The notes under the pieces: model-generated | What the model was told of the DNA's origin: nothing | The model's database searches: none | The model's input: only the letters and a program-made list of their open reading frames with translations | Made by a program: the position numbers and the translations under genes | Shown here: in pieces, positions 33,167 to 42,308 of the stretch | Layout of the letters: each line of letters begins with the position of its first letter | Position numbering within the stretch: the first letter of the stretch is position 1 | Assembly (NCBI RefSeq): GCF_036084755.1 | Contig: NZ_CP107968.1 | Location: forward strand, 3,106,501 to 3,170,500 | Length of the DNA stretch: 64,000 nucleotides | Reading direction: 5' to 3' | Source of the DNA: Streptomyces sp. NBC_00370 | Lineage (GTDB): Bacteria; Actinomycetota; Actinomycetes; Streptomycetales; Streptomycetaceae

Positions 33167-33265
33167 GGGAGCCCTCCGAGGGGTCTCGTCGTGCCGGATG
33201 GACAGACAACTCGGCATGACGACCCGCGGGGGGTCAGGCAGCTCAGCTAGCTGGTCGCACTGCCC

Positions 33266-33604
33266 CTACGCGGCCGTCGGAAGACGACGGCCGGGCGCTC
33301 GGGGCCTCGTACGCCCCCGGGCGTCGGGATCCCGCTGCGGCAGGAAGGCGGTGCGCTGCTCGCGGTCGCGCATGGCCGTACGTACCCGCTGACGCGGTAC
33401 GGCGGGCACAGCGCGGGCGGAGATGACGGCGCACACGACGAGCGCGCTGCCGACCGCCGCGGTGGCGGCGAGGGCGACGGCGGCGGAGAGGCTGCCGGCG
33501 TCGACGAGCAGGACCTCGGTGAGGACGAAGAGCAGCAGCCCGGTGGGGTTGGGCAGCCGCCGGGGCAGCCGGGGCCGTGTCGGTAGCGCTGCGCTGCCGG
33601 CCAT
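33266..33604 (-). CDS. DUF6412-type small membrane protein
   Basis: A 112-residue protein with a basic Pro/Arg-rich N-terminus, one or two hydrophobic segments (about 22-66) and a basic C-terminus. It belongs to a small actinobacterial family often encoded beside this YidC paralogue. Function unknown; a role with the insertase is only a neighbourhood guess. Confidence 0.65.
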   Translation of the reverse strand: MAGSAALPTRPRLPRRLPNPTGLLLFVLTEVLLVDAGSLSAAVALAATAAVGSALVVCAVISARAVPAVPRQRVRTAMRDREQRTAFLPQRDPDARGRTRPRAPGRRLPTAA

Positions 33605-33773
33605 GGTGGGTGCCCCCCTCTCGCTTCGTGGGTGTCCTCAGGTGTGCTCAGGTGTCCTCCAGCCGTTATACACGACGGCCCTCGCGTACCCCGAAGGAGT
33701 TGCCAGGAGGAGTCGCCCGGAGGAGTCGCCCGGCCGGTGGGCACGGCTACCCGCGCGCAACGGGTGCGGACGG

Positions 33774-35288
33774 CTACCCGCGCGCAGCCGCCCCCGCCTC
33801 GTCCCGCAGCACGCCGGCGCCGGTGTCGGCGAGCACGTCACCGTCCGGCCGGGGGCCCCGACGATCGGCGGGCCCCGCGTACGTCACGGCCACCGCCACC
33901 ACCAGGTTCAGGGCGAGCCCCACGATCCCCGCGTTCAGGCCCCGGACCGGATCGTGGTCGGTGAAGACCAGGGCGCACACCAGCGCCACCCCGACCGTGA
34001 GCCCGCTCAGCGCGCCGGTCAGGGTCAGCCGCCGCCACACCAGCGCGAGCAGCAGCATCGGCAGCAGCTGCGCCATCCCCTCGTACGAGATGAGCGAGAG
34101 CCGCACCAGCGTGTTCGGTACGGCGTACGTCATGACGAGCGCGACCACACCGGCGACCACCACGACGACCTGTGCGGCGCCCTTCTGCCTGGCCTGCCAG
34201 CGCGGTACGAGCGACAGCACGCTGCGTCCCCACATCGTCCCGATGACCAGCATGAACACGGCCATCGGCACGACCGACGACAGTGCGGCCGCGACCCCGA
34301 CCACCCCCACCACCCAGGCGGGCAGCGAGTCGACGACCAGCTTGAAGAGCGCGAGGTTCGATTCGGCGCCGGCCAGGCCGGGGACGACGAACAGCGCGGC
34401 GAGTCCGAGCAGCATCGGGACGAACAGCAGCACGTTGTAGGCGGGCAGCCAGATCGCGTTGCGCCGCAGCGCGTCGGCGCTGCGCGCGCCCAGGTAGCCG
34501 GCGACGGTGGTCGGGAAGATCACCACGGTGAGCGCGTTCATCAGGGACGTGGTGACGAACCACGCGCTGCCCATCCCGCTGTGCCCGTGCCCCGGCAGCG
34601 TCAGCCACTGGCGCTTCTCCGCGACGACGCGGTCGAGGAGCGGCCCGTACCCGTCGAAGTAGTGCAGCGGGACGTAGACGGCGAGGAACGCGAGCGTCCC
34701 GATCACCATGACGTCCTTGAGCACGGACACCCACGCGCTGCCGCGCAGCCCGCTCACGACGACGAAGCCGGTGGTCACGGCGAAGGCGATGAAATAGGCC
34801 CAGTTGAGGCTGATCGCGCCGTACGAGATGGTCGAGACGACCACGCCCATGCCGGTGATCTGGAGCTGGATGTACGGCAGCAGGAAGACGGTGGCCAGCA
34901 CCGCGGTCAGCGCGCCCAGCCAGGGCCGGCCGAAGCGGTGGGCGATCATGTCGGTGATGCCGACCAGCTGGTGGCGGCGGGCGTAGCTCCAGAGCATGGG
35001 CCCGACGACGTAACCGACGGCGTACCCGCAGGACATGTACGCGACCACGTACAGCACCGGCGCGCCGAAGTCGTACCCCCAGCCGGCGCCACCCAGATAG
35101 CTGAAACTGGTGTAGCCCTCGCCGGCCATCAGCACCCAGATGAACACGGCCCCGAGGCTGCGCCCGCCCACGGACCACTCGGCGATCCCGCCGGTCTTCC
35201 CGCCCCGGCCGCGTACGGCGAGCAGGCCGAGCACGACGGTCGCGACCATGAAGACCCCGAAGATCGAGGTGGCGACGGCGGCGTTCAC
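33774..35288 (-). CDS. Sodium:solute symporter (SSS family)
   Basis: A 504-residue transporter with about 13 helices. Family features include FSYLGGAGWGYDFGAPVLYVVAYMSCGYAVGY near the N-terminus, HRFGRPWLGALTAV, SGLRGSAWVSVLKDV, and ALSSVVPMAVFMLVIGTM. SSS members carry sugars, amino acids, organic acids or ions with Na+. The GTG start overlaps the stop of the DUF3311 gene (GTGA); DUF3311 plus SSS is a recurrent two-gene unit. The hydrophilic C-terminal ~35 residues are not conserved-looking. Confidence 0.9.
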   Translation of the reverse strand: MNAAVATSIFGVFMVATVVLGLLAVRGRGGKTGGIAEWSVGGRSLGAVFIWVLMAGEGYTSFSYLGGAGWGYDFGAPVLYVVAYMSCGYAVGYVVGPMLWSYARRHQLVGITDMIAHRFGRPWLGALTAVLATVFLLPYIQLQITGMGVVVSTISYGAISLNWAYFIAFAVTTGFVVVSGLRGSAWVSVLKDVMVIGTLAFLAVYVPLHYFDGYGPLLDRVVAEKRQWLTLPGHGHSGMGSAWFVTTSLMNALTVVIFPTTVAGYLGARSADALRRNAIWLPAYNVLLFVPMLLGLAALFVVPGLAGAESNLALFKLVVDSLPAWVVGVVGVAAALSSVVPMAVFMLVIGTMWGRSVLSLVPRWQARQKGAAQVVVVVAGVVALVMTYAVPNTLVRLSLISYEGMAQLLPMLLLALVWRRLTLTGALSGLTVGVALVCALVFTDHDPVRGLNAGIVGLALNLVVAVAVTYAGPADRRGPRPDGDVLADTGAGVLRDEAGAAARG

Positions 35289-35533
35289 TCGCCGTCCTCC
35301 GGCGACTGCGGTTGGTGCCGGTGCTGGTGCTCGCGCTGCTCGATCAGCCGCTGATCGCCGCGGTAGGCGCGCCAGACGGCGAAGGGGGTGAGGAGCGTGG
35401 ACACGAACAGCCAGAAGGGCAGGAAGGGAACGCCGGCGATGACGGGGTCGACGCGGTTGACCCAGGGGACGGCCACGAGGAAGAGCACGAAGGGGACGAG
35501 CAGCCAGAGCAGATGGGGACGTTGTAGGAACAC
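35285..35533 (-). CDS. DUF3311 small membrane protein (symporter partner)
   Basis: An 82-residue protein with two hydrophobic helices (LLWLLVPFVLFLVAVPWVNR and PVIAGVPFLPFWLFVSTLLTPFAVWRAYR) and a His/Gln/Glu-rich tail. The family is found coupled to SSS symporters and may be a small accessory subunit. The GTG start lacks a clear ribosome-binding site. The 174 bases upstream hold a G-poor strand (35581-35633) but no other gene. Confidence 0.8.
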   Translation of the reverse strand: MFLQRPHLLWLLVPFVLFLVAVPWVNRVDPVIAGVPFLPFWLFVSTLLTPFAVWRAYRGDQRLIEQREHQHRHQPQSPEDGE

Positions 35534-35707
35534 GGCAGCACACTACGGGGACAGGACGAACGACCCCCCACCCGAATATGCCCCCCACCACACCGCCACC
35601 TCCTCCCCACCTCCCCTCACCTCACCTCACCCCGGCGGACCGACAGGTAACGCCCCGGACGGGAACAACACCTGCCCCGGCCCTCGGGCAGCAGTACCGT
35701 GTTGACC

Positions 35708-36706
35708 ATGCGCCCCGACATGTCTGCCGACCACATCACGGAAGCCGAGCGCCTGCTGCGCACGGCGGCCCGGTACCCCGAGGACCACGAGCCCCTGCTC
35801 CTCCAGGCCGCCGCCCATCTGGAGCTGGCCGACGCCCGTGACCGTGCCACCGGCCTGTACGACACCCTCCTTGCGGCCTCCCCCGAACACCCCCAGCTGG
35901 TGAAGGCGCTCCAGGCCGCCAACCTCTGGGAGTACGGCCACGACGCCGAGGCCCGGGTGATCATCGACGGACTGCGCGCCGCGGAGCCGCTGGACCCGGC
36001 ACCCTGGGAGATCCTGGCCGAGACGCTGGAGAAGCACGACGAGCTGGAAGCGGCCCACGACTCGTTCACCACGGCCCTGAACCTGCTCCTCACCCCGGGC
36101 GAGGAGGTCCCGTACCCCACTCACTCGCTGCTGATCGGCCGCCACCGGGTGCGCAGAATGCTGGGCCTGGCCCACGACGACTGGGACGGCCTCGCCGACC
36201 GCGTCAACCCGGCGTCCGTCACCCTGGACGAACTCCACGACCCCAAGCGCCTGTGGACCCTGGGCTCCGACAACCCCGCCGAACTCCAGGCCGAGATCAC
36301 CCGCCTCCGCGCCGAACTGGGCTCCTACCGCACGGCCCTGTCCCGGCCCTTCCCGGTGGCGGTCCTGCACTGGCCGGCCCCGGAACTCACCGAACTCCTC
36401 GCCGCGTACCCGACCCTCTCCGCGGAATACCCGTCCCGCGAGGCCCACCTGTCGGCCCTGGAGACGTCCCTCCGCGAACTGGCAGCGGCAGGCACCCCCA
36501 ACCTCGGCATCGTCACGGGCACGGTCCCCTCGTACGAGGCCTTCGCCGCCTCGGAAGCCACGCCCCCCTCGGACCCGTACCTCCTCCCCCAGTACGCCAC
36601 AACCCTGGCAGCCCGAGGCCGAGCCACCCCCTGGCCCCCAGCCAGAAACGCCGCCTGCTGGTGCGGCTCAGGCCACCCCTACCGCGAATGCCACGGCGCC
36701 GTCTAA
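35708..36706 (+). CDS. Tetratricopeptide-like protein with C-terminal SEC-C zinc motif
   Basis: About 332 residues. Helical repeats resembling TPRs fill the N-terminal half (DHITEAERLLRTAARYPEDHEPLLLQAAAHLE, PQLVKALQAANLWEYG, PAPWEILAETLEKHDELEAAHDSF). A linker and a SEC-C zinc-binding motif (CWCGSGHPYRECHG) end the protein, as in SecA tails. The start is uncertain among GTG 35699, ATG 35708 and ATG 35720. Function unknown. It is the last gene before the defence island. Confidence 0.8.
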   Translation: MRPDMSADHITEAERLLRTAARYPEDHEPLLLQAAAHLELADARDRATGLYDTLLAASPEHPQLVKALQAANLWEYGHDAEARVIIDGLRAAEPLDPAPWEILAETLEKHDELEAAHDSFTTALNLLLTPGEEVPYPTHSLLIGRHRVRRMLGLAHDDWDGLADRVNPASVTLDELHDPKRLWTLGSDNPAELQAEITRLRAELGSYRTALSRPFPVAVLHWPAPELTELLAAYPTLSAEYPSREAHLSALETSLRELAAAGTPNLGIVTGTVPSYEAFAASEATPPSDPYLLPQYATTLAARGRATPWPPARNAACWCGSGHPYRECHGAV

Positions 36707-36798
36707 GACGTAGTAGCGGCAGATTCCGTCGACTGCCTGTCCTCAGTACGCGCCTTACAGTAACTTCAGGTCAACGCTGAACAATTGACGGGCTGCAA

Positions 36799-36836
36799 CT
36801 CCCCCCACGCAGGCCCAGTCTCCTGTGTGGGAGGAG
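36799..36836 (+). promoter_or_regulatory. Hairpin that buries the ribosome-binding site of the paraMORC gene
   Basis: Bases 36799-36813 pair with 36822-36836 at 14 of 15 positions, counting one G-U wobble; the loop is 8 bases. The 3' arm contains GGGAGGAG, the Shine-Dalgarno sequence of the gene starting at 36841. If formed in mRNA it would block translation initiation of the first gene of the defence operon. Confidence 0.6.
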
Positions 36837-36840
36837 AGTC

Positions 36841-38376
36841 ATGCGCCAAGAGCCTGCTGCCGACTGGGAGTACGAGGTCCCTACGAGCGGGAGTAAACGG
36901 CTCCCGCCCGACTCGGGGTACGTGGACGCCCTAAAGAACCAGGGTTACGGCTTTGAGGTGGCGGTCGCCGACCTCATCGACAACTCACTTGACGCCGGCG
37001 CCCAGAACATCGTCGTGCACTTCCTCCGCGACGACAATCGACTGCTGAGTCTTCTGATTGTCGATGACGGCCACGGAATGAAGGATGCCGACCTTGACGC
37101 GGCAATGACCGTTGGCAGGCGCAGGGCGTACGACGACCAGGCTCTTGGCATGTACGGCACTGGACTGAAAGCAGCGTCGTTATCTCACTCGGATGCGCTC
37201 ACCGTCGTCAGTACGACGAAGACAAGCCGAGCCGCTGGACGGCAGCTGACCTCAGCTTCCCTCGCCGACGGCTATCGCTGTGACACCGTCACGCCTCGTT
37301 ACGCGCAGACGCTCATCGACCGCTACGACGGCATCATCCAGTGGCACGGAACGATCGTCCGCTGGGACAAGGTGCGAGCCTTTGAAACAGTAGAGAGCAG
37401 CCAGACCGACCGCTTCCTGTCCGAGGCCATCCAGAAGCTGGAAACACATCTCGGTCTGTACCTCCACCGCTTCCTCGACAGGGGCGCCCTGAACATCGAT
37501 ATCGTGATCGAAGATGTCCACACAGGCGACGAACTGGACCACACCGGGGTGGAGCCCCTCGACCCGTTCAACTACCGGGTGCCAGGCAAGAGGGGTTACC
37601 CAAGCGAGTTCACCGCGCCGGTCGAGGGCATCGGCGAACTGCGGCTGAGGGCCCATATCTGGCCAGCCAAATCACCACGCGCTGAGTACAAGCTGATCGG
37701 TCCGCTGGCTGAGCGCCAGGGCTTCTACTTCTACCGCAACAACCGCTTGGTCCAAGCCGGCGGCTGGAACGGCCAACGAGGCAGCAAGGACACCCGCCTC
37801 AACCTCGCGCGGATTGAACTCGACCTCCCTCCCCGGCGTAACAGCGTCTTCAGCCTCGACGTGAAAAAGGAGGGCGTCACAGCCACACAGGCGTTTGCGC
37901 GAGGTATCGAGAAGGCGGTAGACACCGAGGGGCGGAGCTTCCATACATATCTGGAAGACGCACAGTCCGTCTATCGTGAAGGCTCCTCTCGTACCGAGAT
38001 CACTCGCAGACCGGTGATTCCGCCGGGCAAGGGATTCGATCCGCGCATCAAAGATGCGATCCGCAAAGAATTGCCCGAAAAACGCGGCGAGGATGCAATC
38101 TCAATCAGTTGGGATACTCTTCCCGCCCACCGTTTCTTCGAGCTAGACCGCGAAAACCGGATTATCCAGCTCAACAGAGATCACCGCGATGTCTTCAACG
38201 TCGGCCAGCATGGCGGATCTAACGATGCTCCTGTACTCAAGACCCTCCTTTATCTAATGCTGGAGGAACTGTTCGGCTTCGCCCGCTGGGAGAAGAAGCG
38301 AAGCGATCAGGTTGATTACTGGAACAGTATCTTGCTCTCCGCTGTCAACGTACAGCGTGACCGGTACACCAACTGA
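36841..38376 (+). CDS. paraMORC/MutL-like GHKL ATPase of a restriction-type system
   Basis: A 511-residue ATPase. The GHKL fold is plain: N-box VADLIDNSLDAG (Asn48), DDGHGM (75-80), and GMYGTGLKAASLSHSD (103-118) as lid. An S5-like domain follows, with the segment RVPGKRGYPSEFTAP and YFYRNNRLVQAGGWNGQRG. These are features of prokaryotic MORC-like ATPases that Iyer, Abhiman and Aravind linked to restriction-modification operons with Z1 helicases and endonucleases. That context is exact here: Z1 gene 13 bases downstream, then a NaeI-type nuclease and Vsr. The ATPase probably gates or clamps DNA for the nuclease. Codon 114 is TTA, rare in Streptomyces and read by the bldA tRNA. GC is well below the neighbours'. 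Confidence 0.88.
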   Translation: MRQEPAADWEYEVPTSGSKRLPPDSGYVDALKNQGYGFEVAVADLIDNSLDAGAQNIVVHFLRDDNRLLSLLIVDDGHGMKDADLDAAMTVGRRRAYDDQALGMYGTGLKAASLSHSDALTVVSTTKTSRAAGRQLTSASLADGYRCDTVTPRYAQTLIDRYDGIIQWHGTIVRWDKVRAFETVESSQTDRFLSEAIQKLETHLGLYLHRFLDRGALNIDIVIEDVHTGDELDHTGVEPLDPFNYRVPGKRGYPSEFTAPVEGIGELRLRAHIWPAKSPRAEYKLIGPLAERQGFYFYRNNRLVQAGGWNGQRGSKDTRLNLARIELDLPPRRNSVFSLDVKKEGVTATQAFARGIEKAVDTEGRSFHTYLEDAQSVYREGSSRTEITRRPVIPPGKGFDPRIKDAIRKELPEKRGEDAISISWDTLPAHRFFELDRENRIIQLNRDHRDVFNVGQHGGSNDAPVLKTLLYLMLEELFGFARWEKKRSDQVDYWNSILLSAVNVQRDRYTN

Positions 38377-38389
38377 AGAGGCGTGCCTT

Positions 38390-41317
38390 ATGACCGACAA
38401 CCTGGTCGAGATCCATACAGCGGCGCTCAGCGGAATGCTTCGCGGCCCCAAGACCTTCGCGAAATGGATTCAACTGGCCGCCGAAGATGACTTTCCCGGA
38501 GCCGATCTGAGCGAACAATCCTTCGAATCACAGATCGCTAAGCCTGAGAGCGGCCTGACCGCACTCTGGGAAAGAAAACTTACGGAATGGGATTTCGAGG
38601 AGCGACCTACCTGGTCATCGAGTGCCGCACGCACCGAGGAGCGGCGCTCTGATCAATATCGATTGCTTGGGTTCGGGGAAGCTCTATGCAAAACATTGAC
38701 ACACACGATTGAAATCTCAAAAGAACCTAGACCGGCAGTCGTCTCTGAGAAATTTACACACTGGTATACGAAAGAACGCGCTGCAGCGCGCTCCTTCTAC
38801 TGGCCTGCCTACGAACACACGCTCCGCGCCAAAGGCTGGAGCGCGGCAGCGATCGCAGGGCTTGATCAGGCAAGCAGTGCCGTGGTGGAGCGCCTGACCG
38901 ATCCAGAACAGGAAGAGCAAAGGCAAGCCAAGGGGCTGGTCGTCGGATACGTACAGTCGGGCAAGACCGCCAACTTCACCGGCGTGACGGCTAAAGCCAT
39001 TGACGCCGGCTACCGCCTGGTGATTGTTCTTGCAGGCACCCTGAATCTCCTGCGAGCCCAGACGCAGCGCCGCCTTGACATGGAATTGATCGGTCAGGAA
39101 AACATTCTGCGGGGCGCGGACCCTGGCGACCTGGACACCCTGGTCGGCATCGACTACGTCGGGGACGACGAGGACTGGCCGAAGTTCGTTTCTCACGGGG
39201 GCCGCCCCTCAGCTCTCGGTGCCTTCGATATTGAACGTCTCACTACTCGCAGCGACGACTACAAGAGCCTCTTCCAGGGAATTCGCGCACTGGAATTTGA
39301 GAAGCGCGAGCCGAAGATTCCCCTATACGATCCACGCAACCTCCACCGAGCCGCCGCCCGAGTCATGGTCGTCAAGAAAAACAAGTCAGTCCTGGCTAAA
39401 CTAGTGACAGATCTGAAGCAAATCCAGAGTCTTCTTGGAGAGATTCCGGTACTAATTATCGACGATGAATCCGATCAGGCATCAGTTAACACTTCAAACC
39501 CCACCAAGTGGGAGTCAGGCCAGACAAACCGAACCACCATTAACGGCTTGATTTCCCAGCTTCTCCGGCTTCTGCCGCGTGCTCAGTATGTTGGCTACAC
39601 CGCTACGCCCTTCGCTAACGTATTCATTGACCCTAGCGACGCCGAGGACATTTTCCCGCGAGACTTCCTTATCTCGCTACCACGGCCGACCAATTATATG
39701 GGTGTCCAGGACTTTCACGACCTGAACCCCGGCGGCACCGCCGAGGAGACCCATGTTCGGAGCATCTGCGAAGACACAGGCGATCTCCTGCAGGAAGCCA
39801 TGGACGCCTACGTTCTGAGTGGCGCCCTCAAGCTCTACCGTGCTGAGCGCGACGTCGACGACGGTCCCTTCCGGCACCACACGATGCTCGTGCACGAGTC
39901 GGTAAAAATGGATGACCATGCGGAACTCGCCCAGCGAATCACCACTATGTGGCATCAGGCTGCTTACACGGGCCAAGAGGGGCACGACCGGCTTGCCGCT
40001 CTACTTGCCACAGACTTCTCGCGCTACGTCTCGAAGGCCCTCCCCACACCGGACTCATACGCCGGCCTGAAGCCATATGTCTCCCGGGCTCGCCAGCTCA
40101 TCAATCGAGGCGGCCACCCAGTTATCGTCGTCAACGGCGACACTGACAGCTACTTCAGCTCAGTGGGTCTGGATTTCGATCGGACTCCCAACGTATGGAA
40201 GATCCTTGTCGGCGGAACCAAACTCTCCCGCGGTTTCACTGTTGAGGGACTCACCATCACCTACTACCGCCGTACGACGCGGCAGGCCGACACCCTCATG
40301 CAGATGGGCCGGTGGTTCGGCTTCCGCCCGGGGTACCGAGATTTGGTGCGCCTGTACGTCGGTCGTGAAGAGCTTTTGACCAAAACAAAAACGGTCGACC
40401 TGTACGAGGCGTTCGAGGCGATCTGCCGAGACGAAGAGAACTTCCGCTCGCAACTGTCGCAGTACGCCGAACTGGTCGACGGTGAACCTCAAGTGACACC
40501 CGCCCAGATCCCTCCGCTGGTCTCACAGCACCTTCAGTGGCTCAAGCCGAGCGGCAGCAACAAGATGTACAACGCAGAGGTCGTTGAGATCAGGTCACCC
40601 GGCCAGTGGGTAGAGCCTACGGCCTATCCGACCAGCGCTGATGATCTCCGTCATAACACGGAGACCTGGCTGCCCAGCCTTGAGTCCCTCAGCGCGGACG
40701 TGATCGCATTCGTCACGCTGAGCGATACAGACCGCGGTAACTTCACCAGCTACCCCGCGCGGGCCACGGTCCTCAACCACGACAAGCTGCTGGCCGTCAT
40801 GAGCGCCCTCACCTGGGGCCGCCCAGACTTGTTCGCGCCTCATCTCGCCTATCTCAAAGACGCCAGTGACGCCGGCTGCGCCACTGATGACTGGGCGCTA
40901 ATCCTTCCTCAGACTTCCGGCAAGACAAGCGTGGCAGCCAAATTCGGAGCTTCGCAGCCACTCACTCTGGTGGAGCGAAGCCGAAACGGCCGTGGTGTCT
41001 TCAACCGGGTGTCCGGCGTCGCTCATCGACAGTCAGCGGAGCGAATCGCCGGGCTTCGCTTGCCTACCGATGACGACCCTTTCGCCACACAGTTCCACCA
41101 GCCTCGGCGCGGGGCCGTGTTGCTCTACCTAGTAGCAGAACCCGGGCTCGGTGCGCCCGGAGAAGTCCTCCCGGCCGGCACCGCAGATCCAGCCAAGATC
41201 ATCGTGGCGGCGTCATTTATCCCAGCGGCCGCTCCGACCGCCCTACGCCAGCCCATGGTGCGCTTCCGTACCATTGACTCGGCTCAGCAAGGCAAAGCAA
41301 TCATCGAAGCTATCTGA
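38390..41317 (+). CDS. Z1-domain superfamily II helicase-like ATPase
   Basis: A 975-residue protein. Walker A is GYVQSGKTANF (Lys192), Walker B IIDDESDQAS (Asp358-Glu360), motif III-like VGYTATPFANVFIDP, and the Z1 C-terminal core VGGTKLSRGFTVEGLTITYYRRTTRQADTLMQMGRWFGFRPGYRDLVRLY supplies the arginine finger. Z1 proteins occur almost only in mobile MORC/restriction operons and are thought to translocate or remodel DNA. The ATG at 38390 follows GAAGAGG. Base composition is low-GC for Streptomyces (27 of 60 in the line at 39421), so recent transfer is likely. Confidence 0.9.
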   Translation: MTDNLVEIHTAALSGMLRGPKTFAKWIQLAAEDDFPGADLSEQSFESQIAKPESGLTALWERKLTEWDFEERPTWSSSAARTEERRSDQYRLLGFGEALCKTLTHTIEISKEPRPAVVSEKFTHWYTKERAAARSFYWPAYEHTLRAKGWSAAAIAGLDQASSAVVERLTDPEQEEQRQAKGLVVGYVQSGKTANFTGVTAKAIDAGYRLVIVLAGTLNLLRAQTQRRLDMELIGQENILRGADPGDLDTLVGIDYVGDDEDWPKFVSHGGRPSALGAFDIERLTTRSDDYKSLFQGIRALEFEKREPKIPLYDPRNLHRAAARVMVVKKNKSVLAKLVTDLKQIQSLLGEIPVLIIDDESDQASVNTSNPTKWESGQTNRTTINGLISQLLRLLPRAQYVGYTATPFANVFIDPSDAEDIFPRDFLISLPRPTNYMGVQDFHDLNPGGTAEETHVRSICEDTGDLLQEAMDAYVLSGALKLYRAERDVDDGPFRHHTMLVHESVKMDDHAELAQRITTMWHQAAYTGQEGHDRLAALLATDFSRYVSKALPTPDSYAGLKPYVSRARQLINRGGHPVIVVNGDTDSYFSSVGLDFDRTPNVWKILVGGTKLSRGFTVEGLTITYYRRTTRQADTLMQMGRWFGFRPGYRDLVRLYVGREELLTKTKTVDLYEAFEAICRDEENFRSQLSQYAELVDGEPQVTPAQIPPLVSQHLQWLKPSGSNKMYNAEVVEIRSPGQWVEPTAYPTSADDLRHNTETWLPSLESLSADVIAFVTLSDTDRGNFTSYPARATVLNHDKLLAVMSALTWGRPDLFAPHLAYLKDASDAGCATDDWALILPQTSGKTSVAAKFGASQPLTLVERSRNGRGVFNRVSGVAHRQSAERIAGLRLPTDDDPFATQFHQPRRGAVLLYLVAEPGLGAPGEVLPAGTADPAKIIVAASFIPAAAPTALRQPMVRFRTIDSAQQGKAIIEAI

Positions 41318-41362
41318 GCTCCATACACCGGCAACAAGCAGAGCGGGAGCACAACTTCCCCG

Positions 41363-42277
41363 ATGGCGTCACTAGTCCTGCAGCAACTAGGCGAAACATG
41401 CACAAATACCGAGAATGGGGAGCACCCACTCCTGAGTCCGGTGGCTGACGTGCAACTACAGGCTGTCCTCGCCTGGTTTTTAGATCACCACGTCGCGGAG
41501 CTCTACACCGAGGCAATCCGCAACTCCATCGACTACGTGCTCGACGGAGCGCGAACCGGCCGCTTCGATCTGCGGTCCCCTAAGGTGCATCCCGGAGAAC
41601 GGGCCTCCGTCGGTGCGAAGCTGGAGTACGAAGTCCTGCGGGTATTCAGCCTCCCGAAGAGCAAGCCGCTCGATACGTTGGTTTCCGAGATTCCCGTGGA
41701 CATCAAAGCCACCATCGGAAAAAACTGGACGATTCCCACCGAGGCTCACTGTCAGCTTTGTATCTGTACTCAGATAGATCTCACCAGGAACCGGCACCGC
41801 ACTTGGCTTGTCCGCACCCACCGCTCTTGGCTGTACCGAGGGGCAGGCAACAATGACGGCAAGCGTGGTCTCGCCGCACAAGCACGTGACCAATGGTCAG
41901 TCCCCCTCTACGACTGGACAGCTCTTCCTGTCAATCCCCTCACATTTCTTACTGAGGAACAAGCGGACCAGGTACTCGCAGAAAAGCCTGGACAGGTGAA
42001 GCGTCTGCTGATGATGTTCCGTTTTCTCGAGGGACGGATCATTCCCCGGAATGTCATTCTCACCGTAGGTGCAGGCAATGGCGACCCAATGCGCCGTGCC
42101 AGGCAAGCACGGGACGAAGCAGCCGAGGAGGGGCTGACGTTGCTGTGCGGCGACTGGGTAGAGTCGCGCGACCAGGCAGCCGCTCGTGGTATCTCATTGC
42201 GGCCTGGCGAGTGGATCGCCCTGAGTGACAAGCAAGATGAGGCGGGCAGTGTGGGCGGCGGGACCGGCTCGGTCTGA
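41363..42277 (+). CDS. NaeI-family type II restriction endonuclease
   Basis: A 304-residue nuclease. Residues Glu88, Asp104, Asp113 and Lys115 (GAKLEYEVLR, KPLDTLVSEIPVDIKA) have the same spacing as Glu70-Asp86-Asp95-Lys97 of NaeI (16, 9 and 2 apart), so the PD-(D/E)XK site is intact. NaeI is a type IIE enzyme cutting GCCGGC that needs a second site and has topoisomerase-like traits. The C-terminal half (about 165-300, RDQWSVPLYDWTALPVNPLTF onward) would correspond to its effector DNA-binding domain. It follows the Z1 gene by 45 bases. Codon 40 is TTA. The actual target sequence is not provable from here. Confidence 0.85.
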   Translation: MASLVLQQLGETCTNTENGEHPLLSPVADVQLQAVLAWFLDHHVAELYTEAIRNSIDYVLDGARTGRFDLRSPKVHPGERASVGAKLEYEVLRVFSLPKSKPLDTLVSEIPVDIKATIGKNWTIPTEAHCQLCICTQIDLTRNRHRTWLVRTHRSWLYRGAGNNDGKRGLAAQARDQWSVPLYDWTALPVNPLTFLTEEQADQVLAEKPGQVKRLLMMFRFLEGRIIPRNVILTVGAGNGDPMRRARQARDEAAEEGLTLLCGDWVESRDQAAARGISLRPGEWIALSDKQDEAGSVGGGTGSV

Positions 42278-42308
42278 GGCCGCACGACTCCGAGGAGAGC
42301 AGACGACA

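Noticed and set aside
35581..35633. Polypyrimidine (H-DNA) tract
   Set aside because: The strand is nearly free of G but is interrupted by many A residues, so it is not a true polypurine-polypyrimidine run.
36784..36790. TTGACGG as the -35 box of the paraMORC promoter
   Set aside because: No -10 box lies 16-18 bases downstream; that stretch is the C-rich hairpin arm.
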